A stretch of 64,000 bases of DNA. It comes from Paenibacillus hemerocallicola. Lineage in GTDB: Bacteria > Bacillota > Bacilli > Paenibacillales > NBRC-103111. A model generated the notes under the pieces. It ran no database searches, was not told the DNA's origin, and was given only the letters and a program-made list of their open reading frames with translations. Every line of letters starts with the position of its first letter. Position 1 is the first letter of the stretch. Shown in pieces: positions 51,835 to 60,866 of this stretch. The position numbers and the translations under genes were made by a program. Location: the NCBI RefSeq assembly GCF_006265175.1, contig NZ_VDCQ01000030.1, forward strand, positions 1-64,000, read 5' to 3'.

Positions 51835-52040
51835 GTAACGGAACGTTTTTCCGTTAAACACCCGATTCCGCGGCTTTTCCAAAAATAGGGGAACGGATTT
51901 CCGCTAAATCTCGGTTTTCGGGGAAAAAGGGGCTGAAGCCGCGGAATAGCGGAAAGCCTTTCCGCTATCGAGCCGTCGACAGCGGGATTCGGAGAAATAG
52001 CGTACGTCTGTTCCGCTATTTTCGCACCGCACGCTGCTCC
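51835..52040. repeat. Intergenic array of AATAGCGGAA / TTCCGCTATT motifs
   Basis: CGGAACGTTTTTCCG, GAACGGATTTCCGCTAA, AATAGCGGAAAGCCTTTCCGC and GTTCCGCTATTTTCG follow one another at 35-50 bp spacing, several forming small palindromes. This is the same motif family as at 8.4, 10.9 and 21.1 kb. GGCGGTCGGTCGACC at 52067 matches 46272. No gene is present up to 52181. Confidence 0.5.
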
Positions 52041-52181
52041 CTGCGCGCCGTGTTTCGCTGCATGACGGCGGTCGGTCGACCAGCTTCAAAACGAATTCAG
52101 CCTTATCGAACGGCTCATGTCAGCCGGAAGTTGCTTTATATTAATACGGTGCGCTCTTCCAATCGTTAATGGTTAACACCG

Positions 52182-53027
52182 CTAAACTGTCGCATTGTCC
52201 TGATCGTCTTGCTCCTTCAAGGACCCGTCTTCCCCGTACCGCGCAAGCGCCTTCGCGGACGACTCCAGCATGCGATTCCTGATATAATCGCCCTCCACGA
52301 CCCTGACCCGTTTGCCGAGAAAGCGGATTTTGGACAGCAAGTATTCGCTGTCGTCCCCCTGGAAGTGCACCCGGACCCGATACGTGTCCTCATCGGGATC
52401 ATACGCAACGTCCTTCTCGAAGCAGGAGAAGGCGTACAAAATTCGCGACAATTCCTTGTTGTACTGCCTTAAGACCTCAATGCATGCTTCCTGCTTGCGC
52501 GAATCGAGGGTTCGGTTAAGGCGGTTAAGAATCCGATCGGGATCGGCGTACGACGGCAGCGGCTCCTCGGCAGCGGACGAGATTTTCTGAAGCCGGGTGC
52601 TCATGAAAGCGCGATGCCGAAGATGGTACCATAGCAAGTACCATTCTCTCTTGACCATCGAATACTCCAATTTATAAGGAAAACCGGACTGGTCGACCAC
52701 TTCCCGCCCGTTCTTGATCGTGTAGGCCAGCCGGATTCCGCTCCTGCTCGCGATGCAACGGCGCAACCGGCGCAGTAGCGGGTGGTACACTTGGCTTTCC
52801 TTGCTGCGGGCTTTCTCGGCCAGGTGGTCCGCGGCGTCCAAGCAATCGTCCTTCTCGAGCGCGGAACGAAGCTTGTCCAGCGTGTCCGCCTCGAACGCCT
52901 GCCGTGCGGCCGGATGCTCCAGCATCGTTTTCAGCCATGCCCGCTCGGAGGAGGTAATGAGCAGCGTGCCGGAGCCGTCGAGGCGGGACAAGATCCGATA
53001 GTTGAATATTTTCTCAAACGGATTCAT
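52182..53027 (-). CDS. WYL domain protein, second of a pair
   Basis: The protein has 281 residues. The WYL core is seen around 95-150 (RSGIRLAYTIKNGREVVDQSGFPYKLEY, then REWYLLWYHLRHRAFMSTRLQKI), followed by a C-terminal WCX-like segment (YRVRVHFQGDDSEYLLSK, RVVEGDYIRNRMLES). There is no N-terminal HTH, so it probably works with the partner encoded just upstream, which it overlaps by 14 bases. WYL domains bind nucleic acids or nucleotides and regulate phage-defence and DNA/RNA-damage genes. See the promoter at 54367 for a possible link to rtcB. Confidence 0.82.
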   Translation of the reverse strand: MNPFEKIFNYRILSRLDGSGTLLITSSERAWLKTMLEHPAARQAFEADTLDKLRSALEKDDCLDAADHLAEKARSKESQVYHPLLRRLRRCIASRSGIRLAYTIKNGREVVDQSGFPYKLEYSMVKREWYLLWYHLRHRAFMSTRLQKISSAAEEPLPSYADPDRILNRLNRTLDSRKQEACIEVLRQYNKELSRILYAFSCFEKDVAYDPDEDTYRVRVHFQGDDSEYLLSKIRFLGKRVRVVEGDYIRNRMLESSAKALARYGEDGSLKEQDDQDNATV

Positions 53028-54324
53028 AGTAGGCCTGAATCTCCCTCCATTCCGCGATCAGCTCCCGGCGCAGCGATACGGGCTCAAGCACTTCGCAGCT
53101 CGATCCGAAGCTGCGCAGCCACGGTTTGATTTCCGTCGTTCCGTTGACATCGATCTCGTAGACGAAGGAGTCGTCGTCTTCCTCCGCGATACGTCCCCAT
53201 TGCCCCTGAAGCAGCACCCGTTCCATGATGAAGTTGGCCTGGCCGTCCCCCGGATTGTAGAAGCGAGCGCGCACCGTTATCGGTCTACCGGTGTCGATCA
53301 GCCAGCTGTTCCGGGTTTTCTCTTCGAGCTCTCTTCTCTTCGATTCGAAAAATTCCGCTTCGACCGATTCGTTCGCTTCGATCTGGGTCATCCCCTCGAG
53401 CCGGTATTTGCGTATGCCTTCTCTCCCGTGAGAAAGGAGATACCAGCGTCCATACTGGTGATCGTACACGATCCGGAGCGGAACCGTGCTCTCCAGCCGG
53501 CCTTCGGCCTCCCGCTCGAACAACGGATTGGTGTTTTTGGAGGCGTAGCTTTTCTCGGCTTTCGGCGAGAAGTAGAGGAAGCGTATTTTACGGCGGCTGC
53601 GGATCGCGCCGAGCAGAGTAAACAGGTGAGCCTCGTCCAGAATGCGGGAGTAGTAATGGTATTTGTACAAGAAGGGCTCCGGTGCCGTCTTGCCCCCGCT
53701 ATTGCGGACGACCTGCTTCTTCAGCGCCTCCCGCAGCAAGTACCCTTGGACGGAAGGCACTTGCGTATTGGTCATGACGTCGACGAAATCATACAAGTCG
53801 CACAGCTCCTCGTCCGACAAATTGCGGATAAGGCCGTCGTGGACCCGGTACCGGTAAGGCCGGGGGCCGGGCTCCTTGACGATAACGCCGACCTCCTCCA
53901 AATATTTGAGGTCGCCTCTGACCGTTTTCTCGTCGGGAAGGGGGAGATCGGACGGCAGACTGCCGCAGCAAATATCGAGCAGCTCTATGGCGGTAAGAGC
54001 TTGTCCGTTTAAGGCCGCCAGCAGCAAAGAAATCCTGTCGCATTCGGATTCCTTGAGCGACTTGGCCCGGAACAGGAAGAGCAGCAGCGGGTCGGTGGAA
54101 TCGTAATAGCTGAAGCGCAGCATTTCGGCCAAATCTTTGCCTTGCTCCTCCGGCAGCTGCCCGTACGTGGCGCTTACGATTTCTTTGAGCCGCTTGAGCG
54201 TCTTGTCGAACGTATGCACGGATATTCCCAGACGCTCCGCAAACTGCTGGCGGCTGTACGCGCCGCTGGTCAATACGAGCATGCGCAGAAGCTGGATTTC
54301 TTTGTCAAAGCTTTCTCGGGCCAT
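53014..54324 (-). CDS. HTH-WYL transcriptional regulator, first of a pair
   Basis: The protein has 436 residues from the ATG at 54324, six bases after AAGGAGG; the ATG at 54330 abuts that site. An N-terminal helix-turn-helix (LRMLVLTSGAYSRQQFAERLG, ISVHTFDKTLKRLKE) is followed by a second winged-helix-like segment (EKTVRGDLKYLEEVGVIVKE). The WYL domain is at about 235-320 (IRSRRKIRFLYFSP, VPLRIVYDHQYGRWYLLSHG, IRKYRLEGM), then a C-terminal WCX-like part. It forms an operon with the second WYL gene. Its promoter shares the CCATGTTC core and 17-bp spacing with the rtcB and tRNA-like RNA promoters, so this pair is a candidate regulator of that set. Confidence 0.85.
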   Translation of the reverse strand: MARESFDKEIQLLRMLVLTSGAYSRQQFAERLGISVHTFDKTLKRLKEIVSATYGQLPEEQGKDLAEMLRFSYYDSTDPLLLFLFRAKSLKESECDRISLLLAALNGQALTAIELLDICCGSLPSDLPLPDEKTVRGDLKYLEEVGVIVKEPGPRPYRYRVHDGLIRNLSDEELCDLYDFVDVMTNTQVPSVQGYLLREALKKQVVRNSGGKTAPEPFLYKYHYYSRILDEAHLFTLLGAIRSRRKIRFLYFSPKAEKSYASKNTNPLFEREAEGRLESTVPLRIVYDHQYGRWYLLSHGREGIRKYRLEGMTQIEANESVEAEFFESKRRELEEKTRNSWLIDTGRPITVRARFYNPGDGQANFIMERVLLQGQWGRIAEEDDDSFVYEIDVNGTTEIKPWLRSFGSSCEVLEPVSLRRELIAEWREIQAYYESV

Positions 54325-54366
54325 CCGCATCCTCCTTATCGTACGGAGCTATCACTTATGCTTCCT

Positions 54367-54398
54367 ATTGTAGCAGGGTAACGACGAAGTGAACATGG
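54367..54398 (-). promoter_or_regulatory. WYL operon promoter with rtcB-like -35 core
   Basis: On the minus strand CCATGTTCACTTCG contains -35 TGTTCA (54395-54390), then 17 bp and an extended -10 TGCTACAAT (TACAAT at 54372-54367). The CCATGTTC core and the 17-bp distance equal those of the rtcB and tRNA-like RNA promoters; the more upstream block is not clearly kept. Confidence 0.45.
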
Positions 54399-54609
54399 GA
54401 AGCCTGATGCGGTGAGGCGATTGCAACTCAAGTCGTGAGAGGTACTGCTGAACCACTTTGGATAGTTTTTCACTATCTCTAATATTTTCTATTGCCAACC
54501 GCATGACTAATTTGCCGGGCAGTATAACGATATCCCGTGGAGGATGTTTGTGGAAAATGCCGAATAGATTAACGGAAACCTATACCCATTCACAAAAGCG
54601 AGGAAAAAT

Positions 54610-55110
54610 ATGAACATCGTTCTTATAGGTATGTCCGGAGCCGGTAAAAGCACTTTAGGCGTGTTGCTCGCAAAAGCTTTAGAAATGGATTACGTGGATA
54701 CGGACATTGTTATACAACAACATGAAGGCAGGTTGTTACAAGATATCCTGGATCAGGATGGTATCGAAAAATTTATGGAAGTCGAAGAAAGAACGGTATC
54801 TGAACTGCAACCAAAACATTGCGTTATCTCTACAGGGGGAAGTGTTATATATTCAGAAAAAGCCATGAATGTCCTTAAACAGGGCGGACAGATTATTTAT
54901 TTGCATGTCCCCTATGAAGAAATTGAAAAGAGACTAATCAACCTGACAACCAGAGGCATTGTAATCAGGAAAGGAAATAGTCTTAAGGACGTTTACGAGG
55001 AGAGAGTGCCTCTATACATGAAGTATAGCGATCAAACCCTCGATTGCTCGAATAAGGATATAGAACATTGCGTTAGTGAGCTTATAGAAAACATACAAGC
55101 ATCGCGATAA
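54610..55110 (+). CDS. Shikimate kinase-like protein
   Basis: The protein has 166 residues with an ATG after GCGAGG. Walker A is GMSGAGKST at residues 7-15, followed by DYVDTDIVIQQHEG (the DTD metal/substrate motif), EKFMEVEERTV, STGGSVI (substrate-binding GG) and YLHVPYEEIEKRL. These are the shikimate kinase (AroK/AroL) motifs in order and length. Shikimate kinase phosphorylates shikimate at O3 in aromatic amino acid synthesis. No other aro gene is adjacent, apart from a dead DAHP synthase fragment at 0.7 kb. The lid region (TTRGIVIRKGNSLKDVYEER) departs from the usual RP-L motif, so a related small-molecule kinase role is possible. Confidence 0.8.
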   Translation: MNIVLIGMSGAGKSTLGVLLAKALEMDYVDTDIVIQQHEGRLLQDILDQDGIEKFMEVEERTVSELQPKHCVISTGGSVIYSEKAMNVLKQGGQIIYLHVPYEEIEKRLINLTTRGIVIRKGNSLKDVYEERVPLYMKYSDQTLDCSNKDIEHCVSELIENIQASR

Positions 55111-55189
55111 TATCCCTCTATGTGAGCGCCTTGCAGGGTGAAAGGTTCGTTTTGTAATAGCATCATTTTTTACACGATCCGGATAGTTA

Positions 55190-55478
55190 TGGGGAGTACC
55201 GGCGAATTTGCAGAATAGCAATTTAAAAGAAATAGAAGCCAAGGACGGCAGTTTTGGATTTGATTTCGGCGGAGTCTACGACGAGGTGAGTCTTCACGAG
55301 GGCATCGCCTATACGCTCCGGCGACGGTAGAAAAGTGAAGATCGTTTTTATTCGCCAAGGCAACGACACGAAGATCGTCGAATCGTTCGAAGCGGAAGAG
55401 ACCAACGCCATCGAGATGCAGCAAGCCGGCTGGCAAGCGATTTTAGACAATTTCAAAACATATGCGGAAAATGCCTGA
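55190..55478 (+). pseudogene. AHSA1/SRPBCC family protein remnant (frameshifted)
   Basis: One frame reads EIEAKDGSFGFDFGGVYDEV, then SLHEGIAYTL, and hits a stop. The next frame then continues KVKIVFIRQGNDTKIVESFE, AEETNAIEMQQAGWQAILDN and FKTYAENA to a stop. Together they make the C-terminal half of an AHSA1-type START-fold protein. The N-terminal half is missing and at least one frameshift is present. Confidence 0.75.
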
Positions 55479-55554
55479 GAAGAATAAAAACTTTCGCAGC
55501 CTTAGAAACGCATGTCGATGTCGGCATGCGTTTTGTTATATCCAGCATGGCAGA

Positions 55555-55724
55555 CATCAAGCGAATCACCGGCCGGACGAACTGCAGATTGGCATTATGC
55601 CTATCTTGCTTGGTGAGGGGCAGCGCCTTTCGAGCACCTTGAAGGCATGCGGATCATGCTCAAGAAGACAAGTCTCGTTGAAACGGGCCAGCGTACAGAC
55701 ATATGGCTTACTGTCCAAAAGTAA
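55555..55724 (+). pseudogene. Remnant of a dihydrofolate-reductase-family (RibD C-terminal) protein
   Basis: DELQIGIMPILLGEGQRLSS in one frame is completed by KTSLVETGQRTDIWLTVQK and a stop in another. This is the C-terminal end of the RibD_C/YwjB-like dihydrofolate reductase family. Only about 55 codons remain, with a frameshift. Together with the preceding AHSA1 remnant it marks a decayed stretch. Confidence 0.7.
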
Positions 55725-55828
55725 TGCCGAGGACTTTATTTTCAAGGCTGCCGCTGTATGCATCCATTCCGCTCCCATTCGTTTATAAGCCGTTTTTGTG
55801 TTTATAGTATGAGGAGAGCTTTCTCTAA

Positions 55829-55854
55829 TGCCGCATAAATTGCGGCTTTTTTTG
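55829..55854 (+). terminator. Terminator before the GntR gene
   Basis: GCCGCA pairs with TGCGGC around TAAAT, followed by TTTTTTT. Confidence 0.75.
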
Positions 55855-55919
55855 TTTTATAGGGTTTAGTTCAAGCAGAGTCGCAGAAAATAACGCTTCC
55901 TTTCCGTTGCGCTTCTTTA

Positions 55920-55949
55920 TCTTGTATGGTAGTATACTAGTATACAAGA
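55920..55949. promoter_or_regulatory. Palindromic operator upstream of the GntR gene
   Basis: TCTTGTATGGTAGTATACTAG, continuing as TATACAAGA, is a long near-palindrome (TTGTAT and ATACAA arms, TAGTATACTA centre) 20-50 bp before the gntR start. It is typical of a FadR-subfamily dimer site and suggests autoregulation. Confidence 0.65.
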
Positions 55950-55970
55950 TAGATCGAAGGAGGAGTCATT

Positions 55971-56675
55971 ATGATTCAACCCCAACAACGGCAAGGTTCC
56001 AGCCGGGACTATGTGTACGATATCGTTAGAAAAGATATTTTGAGCTTGAAGCTGCAGCCGGGCACGATGATTTCGGAGAAGGAAATAGGGGACAAATTGG
56101 ATGTAAGTCGTACGCCGACAAGAGAAGCCTTTATCAAGCTGGCGGAAGAGGACCTGATCGTCATTTATCCGCAAAAGGGCTCCTTCATCTCGCTAATCGA
56201 TATCGAGCAAGTGGAAGAAGCCAGATTCGTTCGGGAAACCATGGAAGTAGCCGTATTGAAAATCGCCTGCGAAACGTTCACTGAACGTGATGTTGCGGAG
56301 ATGGAAGCTCTGGTCGCCGAGCAGCGTATTTATAGCGGCCATAATAACATTGAGAAAATGCACGACCTGGACGAGCTTTTCCATGAAACCATATTCAACA
56401 AATGCAACAAGCAGAGAACGTGGTCGGTTATCCAGCAGATGCTCGCTCACTACAAACGATTCCGCAACCTGCTTCTCGCCGTTTACTTCGATTGGGAAAC
56501 CATTATCGCTCAGCATACCCGGATCGTGGATAGCATCCGTGCGCGTAATCCGCTGATGGCTGAGCAGGAGCTGCGGCAACACGTGAAATCCCGCTTTGAG
56601 AAAGCCGAGCTTCTGGAGAAGTACCCGAACTATTTCAAGAAATCGGACGCCTCTTCATCCGTCACCTTATTGTAA
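55971..56675 (+). CDS. GntR family regulator, FadR/FCD subfamily
   Basis: The protein has 234 residues with an ATG after GAAGGAGG. The winged helix at 10-75 (DYVYDIVRKDILSLKLQPGT, ISEKEIGDKLDVSRTPTREAF, EEDLIVIYPQKGSFIS) is followed by an all-helical FCD effector domain at about 85-220, whose metal-binding residues include DLDELFHETIF and the H of QHTRIVDSI and RQHVKSRFE. FCD regulators often sense sugar acids or other carboxylates. It heads a seven-gene operon-like run for uptake and catabolism and has a palindromic site at its own promoter. Confidence 0.9.
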   Translation: MIQPQQRQGSSRDYVYDIVRKDILSLKLQPGTMISEKEIGDKLDVSRTPTREAFIKLAEEDLIVIYPQKGSFISLIDIEQVEEARFVRETMEVAVLKIACETFTERDVAEMEALVAEQRIYSGHNNIEKMHDLDELFHETIFNKCNKQRTWSVIQQMLAHYKRFRNLLLAVYFDWETIIAQHTRIVDSIRARNPLMAEQELRQHVKSRFEKAELLEKYPNYFKKSDASSSVTLL

Positions 56676-56713
56676 GCGGCTTCCGGGACATAATTGACAA
56701 GAAGGGTGATGTT

Positions 56714-57595
56714 ATGGTTTCAAGTTGGGTCGATCGTAATATCCGGTATCTGTTCTCGCTGCCGGCGGTTCTGTTCGTAGCCTTAATGGTTGTTTTCCCG
56801 CTCGGCTATACGGCGTGGCTGAGCCTTCACGAATGGAGCATGTCGGGCACGTCGGCACCGCAATGGATCGGATTGCGAAACTATGCCGAGCTGCTGACGG
56901 ATTCGCGGTTTTGGCAATCTGCTTGGCACACGATCTATTTCTCCTTCGGGGTCGTCATAGCCGAGACGATACTCGGGGTGCTGATCGCGGTGCTGCTCAA
57001 CCGCAGTTTTCGTTTTAAAAACGTTGTGAAAACGCTCTTTTTGCTGCCTATGGTATCAACGCCGGTGGCGATCGCAATGGTTTGGATGCTGATCTTCGAG
57101 CCGACGGTCGGCTTCGCCAATTATTTGCTCGGGCAGTTCGGCATCGCGCCGCAAGCATGGCTGACCTCTTCCAAGACGGTCCTGCCTTCCCTGATGCTCG
57201 TCGATATATGGGAGTGGACTCCGATGATCACGCTTATCGTATTGGCTGGAATGGCAACGCTTCCACACGAGCCTTACGAGTCGGCGGTCGTCGACGGGGC
57301 AACGCGCTGGCAAATTTTTTGGCAAATTACGATTCCGATGCTCATTCCGACGATCGTTGTCGCCATGCTGTTGCGGATGATCGACGCTCTGAAAACGTTT
57401 GACCTCATCTATGCAACGACACAGGGGGGACCCGGCAATTCGTCGGAGACGCTAAACACTTATGGCTATGTACTCGGTTTCGGCTTTTTCAAAGTCGGAC
57501 TCGGCTCGGCGCTCATCATGTTGTTTTTGCTTCTGGTGGCCTTGATTAGTCTAGTCTTTGTGTTAGTAAGAAAAAAGGCGGGTGACGCGTTATGA
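56714..57595 (+). CDS. Carbohydrate ABC transporter permease, MalF/UgpA type
   Basis: The protein has 293 residues. Six transmembrane helices can be placed (12-35, 75-100, 108-130, 157-178, 205-225, 262-285). The cytosolic EAA loop EPYESAVVDGATRWQIFWQITIP contacts the ATPase. It overlaps the next permease gene by ATGA. No ATPase gene is in the operon, as is usual for CUT1 systems of Bacillales that share an MsmX-like ATPase encoded elsewhere. Confidence 0.92.
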   Translation: MVSSWVDRNIRYLFSLPAVLFVALMVVFPLGYTAWLSLHEWSMSGTSAPQWIGLRNYAELLTDSRFWQSAWHTIYFSFGVVIAETILGVLIAVLLNRSFRFKNVVKTLFLLPMVSTPVAIAMVWMLIFEPTVGFANYLLGQFGIAPQAWLTSSKTVLPSLMLVDIWEWTPMITLIVLAGMATLPHEPYESAVVDGATRWQIFWQITIPMLIPTIVVAMLLRMIDALKTFDLIYATTQGGPGNSSETLNTYGYVLGFGFFKVGLGSALIMLFLLLVALISLVFVLVRKKAGDAL

Positions 57596-58440
57596 TCCAA
57601 GCGGTTCAAACGAGCGGGAAACGTGCGTCGCCCTGGCGGCCGGGCTCCATTTTGTTCTATGCGGGACTTGCAGTGATTTTGCTGATCGTGTGCTTTCCGT
57701 TCATCTGGATGGTGTTGGCTTCCTTTAAAACTCAGGTACAAATTATGTCGGTGGACAAGCTATTCGTATTCGAGCCGATTACCGGCAATTACAAAACCGT
57801 CTTTAGTGATTATGAGTTTGTAAAGCCGATTGTAAACAGTCTAATCGTCGGGGTATTCTCGACCTTGCTGGCGGTCGTGTTGGGGCTGCCGGCCGCGTAC
57901 TCCATTTCCCGCTATAGGCAAACCATGCTCGGACTTGTTATTTTGATGGTGCGCTTCATTCCCGGCATTACGTTCCTAATCCCTTGGTACGTTATTTTTT
58001 CCAAGATCGGTCTGGTCGATACCCATTTCGCGCTATCGCTTAGCCATCTATTGATCAATTTGCCCTTTATTATTTGGATTATGATCCCGTACTTCGACTC
58101 TTTGCCCAAAGAGCTGGAGGAAGCGGCGATCGTAGACGGTTCATCGGTTTTCGGGCTGTTCGTGCGCATTATATTGCCGCTCTCCGTTCCGGGCATCATT
58201 ACTGCGTCGCTGCTGTCATTTATTTTCTCTTGGAACAATCTTGTTTTCTCGATGGCATTGGCGGGGGGCAATACGCAGACGCTGCCACTGGCGATATTCA
58301 ACTTTATCTCCTATGCTTCGATCGACTGGGGCGCATTGATGGCCGCCGCCGTGCTCATTACGGTGCCGATTCTCGTGATCTCATTGCTTACCCAGCGCTT
58401 CATTATACAAGGCTTGACAGCCGGAGCGGTTAAAGGCTGA
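57592..58440 (+). CDS. Carbohydrate ABC transporter permease, MalG/UgpE type
   Basis: The protein has 282 residues and six predicted membrane helices. Its EAA loop is KELEEAAIVDGSSVFGLFVR followed by IILP and SVPGI. It is the second membrane subunit of the CUT1 importer and is coupled to the first by a four-base overlap. The C-terminus RFIIQGLTAGAVKG is the family norm. Confidence 0.92.
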   Translation: MIQAVQTSGKRASPWRPGSILFYAGLAVILLIVCFPFIWMVLASFKTQVQIMSVDKLFVFEPITGNYKTVFSDYEFVKPIVNSLIVGVFSTLLAVVLGLPAAYSISRYRQTMLGLVILMVRFIPGITFLIPWYVIFSKIGLVDTHFALSLSHLLINLPFIIWIMIPYFDSLPKELEEAAIVDGSSVFGLFVRIILPLSVPGIITASLLSFIFSWNNLVFSMALAGGNTQTLPLAIFNFISYASIDWGALMAAAVLITVPILVISLLTQRFIIQGLTAGAVKG

Positions 58441-58587
58441 CCTGTAGGCGTTGAATTCCAAGGGGAGGTGATAACCGGGATAGAGCGTACAGTTGCAGAA
58501 CAACGTAAAGATTAGATACAAGCAGAAATTCGGTACAGGCAACGAGGGAAACGAGCAGCACAATACGAATCAGGGGGTATGGGTACT

Positions 58588-59922
58588 ATGAAACTCAATT
58601 GGGGCAAAACGACTTCGGCCATGATGGCGTCTGTCATGCTGGCAGGCATGTTGGCAGCATGCGGTTCTTCGGGAAGCAACGGACAAACCAAGACGGGCAA
58701 CGGCGCCGATAAAGACAAACCGTATGCCGGAACGGAAATCCGATTTGTCATGGCCGTTCATCCGTGGCTGGATACGATCAAGACGATGCTGCCGGAATTC
58801 GAGCAAAAAACCGGCATCAAAGTCAAAATCGATTCGTTCAGCCAAGAACAGACCAGCAACAAACTGGCAGTAGAGATGACGGCGAAAACCTCCTCGTTGG
58901 ATGTCATGTTTATCCGGCCGCTCGACGAAACGAAGCTGTTCTCCAAAAACGGCTGGGTGGAGCCGCTCGATCCGTTCGTAACGAACGATGCCAACTACGA
59001 CGTGAAGGACTTCATTCAATCTTCGCTCGACTCGTCAACCTATGACGGCAAGCTGATCGCGATCCCGATCACGACCGAGCGAGAAGTGCTTTACTACCGT
59101 AAAGATTTGCTGGAGAAAAACAACATCCCCGTTCCGAAGACGATGGACGAACTGATGAAGGCCGCGGAAAAGCTGAACGATCCGAAAAACGGCATGTACG
59201 GCTTCGCCGCACGCGGCAGAAAGGTCGTCGCGGTTACCCAGTTCTCCGGCTTCCTGTACAGCTTCGGAGGCAAATTTCACGATGGGGACAAAGCGACGTT
59301 GAACACGCCTGAAGCGATAACTGCCTTCAAATATTACGGTGACATGTTGAACAAATACGCTCCTCCTGGAGCGATCAATATGCATTGGACGGAAGCGGCT
59401 GCAGCTTTCGCTCAGGGGAAGGTAGCTTTGTTCACAGACGCCGACGCCATTTATTTGAACGTGGCGGATCCGTCCAAATCGACTGTCAGCGACAAAGTAG
59501 GTTACGCGATGTTCCCTGCGGGCCCTGCGGGATCGCGTCCGTATAACGTCAGCTCCGGAGCGCTCGCGGTTAGCAAATATTCCAAAAACAAAGAAGCGGC
59601 AGCCGAATTTGTCAAATGGGCGACCAGCAAGGAGACGGTGCTGAAAACCCAGTCCGCGGGCAATCCGGGTGCGAGACAATCGGTGTGGAACAATCCGGAA
59701 TCGACGAAAAGCTACCCGGCCGATCTTGTCAAAGTGATCAATGAAAGTTCCAAGATCGGCGTAGGCGTGGATCGGCCTCAAGTTATCGGAGTGGCCGAGG
59801 CAAGAGACATCATCAGCGGTCCGATGAGCGCCGCTATCGAGGGCAAAGATATTGCCGCGGCGGTCGAGAAGGCGCAAAAAGATTTTCAAGCTTTGATCGA
59901 TAAAGAGAAAGCGTCCCAGTGA
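58588..59922 (+). CDS. Extracellular solute-binding lipoprotein of the sugar importer
   Basis: The protein has 444 residues from the ATG at 58588, nine bases after GGGGGT; an ATG at 58579 abuts that site. It has a signal peptide with lipobox LAAC. The family 1 binding fold follows (FVMAVHPWLDTIKTMLPEFE, KTGIKVKIDSFSQEQTSNKL, DVMFIRPLDETKLF). It is the only binding protein in the window with its permeases next to it. The substrate is unknown; the downstream dehydrogenase, epimerase and LarA-like genes suggest a sugar acid or modified sugar. Confidence 0.92.
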   Translation: MKLNWGKTTSAMMASVMLAGMLAACGSSGSNGQTKTGNGADKDKPYAGTEIRFVMAVHPWLDTIKTMLPEFEQKTGIKVKIDSFSQEQTSNKLAVEMTAKTSSLDVMFIRPLDETKLFSKNGWVEPLDPFVTNDANYDVKDFIQSSLDSSTYDGKLIAIPITTEREVLYYRKDLLEKNNIPVPKTMDELMKAAEKLNDPKNGMYGFAARGRKVVAVTQFSGFLYSFGGKFHDGDKATLNTPEAITAFKYYGDMLNKYAPPGAINMHWTEAAAAFAQGKVALFTDADAIYLNVADPSKSTVSDKVGYAMFPAGPAGSRPYNVSSGALAVSKYSKNKEAAAEFVKWATSKETVLKTQSAGNPGARQSVWNNPESTKSYPADLVKVINESSKIGVGVDRPQVIGVAEARDIISGPMSAAIEGKDIAAAVEKAQKDFQALIDKEKASQ

Positions 59923-59985
59923 CGGCTAAATGGGGGCGGCGGGAAACGACCGCCCCTTTATGATTCGGAGGAGGAAGAAACGGAT

Positions 59986-60855
59986 ATGACAACGATCGGT
60001 TTCATCGGTTTGGGGAGAATGGGCGGCGGCATTTGCCATCAATTGCTTGAACGGGGCTATGCGATGACCGTATTCGATATTAACGAGAACAACAGCAGTC
60101 TGTTTGCGGACAAGGCCGCTGTCGCGACAACAGTCGGGGAAGTATTGGACAAAAGCGACATCGTCTTCTTGTCGCTGCCGGGCTCGCCGCAAGTTGAAGA
60201 AACCGTGGAGAAGTTTATCGCTCTAGGCGTGGCGGGCAAGACGATCGTAGACTTGAGTACCAGCTACCCGTTATCTTCAAGCAAGTTGCACGCGCAGGTG
60301 AAAGCGGCCGGCGGCCAGTTCGCCGACGCCTCGCTGACCGGTACGCCCATGCATGCCGAGCAGGGCAGCCTCATCGTCACTTTCGGCGGAGACGAGCAAA
60401 CGTTTTCCCAATGCAAGCCGATCATCGAGGCTTTCGCTTCCCGCGGCGTCCATCATATCGGAGGACCCGGAGCGGGCAACATCGCCAAATTGGCCAACAA
60501 CTATTTGTCGATCATGTACATCGCCCTTTATTCGGAAATATTTCCGCTGGCGGAGAAGCTCGGCTTCGATACCGTCAAGCTGTTCGAGATTATCGGCAAC
60601 AGCGGAGTCAATTGCCCAATGTATCAGAGCAACGCGGCCAAAATCGTCAACAAGACTTACGACCCGTCGTTTGCCCTTGACTTGGCTTTGAAAGATTTAT
60701 CTTATGTGAAGAAGCTATTCGACGAGCATCAATTTCCTTCCTTCGTTCTGGACGGCGGCCTGAACTTGCTGCGCATCGGACATCAACAAGGCTATGGAGC
60801 CAACGATTGCTCGGAAATGGCTCGTGTCGTCCGGGATATGATGGGGGCGGAATAA
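59986..60855 (+). CDS. NAD(P)-dependent beta-hydroxyacid dehydrogenase (3-hydroxyisobutyrate dehydrogenase family)
   Basis: The protein has 289 residues with an ATG 11 bases after GGAGGAGG. The N-terminal Rossmann motif is FIGLGRMGGG; an acidic residue follows the second strand (VFDINENN), which favours NAD. The family substrate-binding segment ASLTGTPMHAEQGSLIV and the catalytic Lys in AKLANNYLSIMY are present. Family members act on tartronate semialdehyde, 3-hydroxyisobutyrate, 2-hydroxy-3-oxopropionate or similar acids. In this operon it probably oxidises or reduces a sugar-acid intermediate. Confidence 0.9.
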   Translation: MTTIGFIGLGRMGGGICHQLLERGYAMTVFDINENNSSLFADKAAVATTVGEVLDKSDIVFLSLPGSPQVEETVEKFIALGVAGKTIVDLSTSYPLSSSKLHAQVKAAGGQFADASLTGTPMHAEQGSLIVTFGGDEQTFSQCKPIIEAFASRGVHHIGGPGAGNIAKLANNYLSIMYIALYSEIFPLAEKLGFDTVKLFEIIGNSGVNCPMYQSNAAKIVNKTYDPSFALDLALKDLSYVKKLFDEHQFPSFVLDGGLNLLRIGHQQGYGANDCSEMARVVRDMMGAE

Positions 60856-60866
60856 GGAGAACGGGT

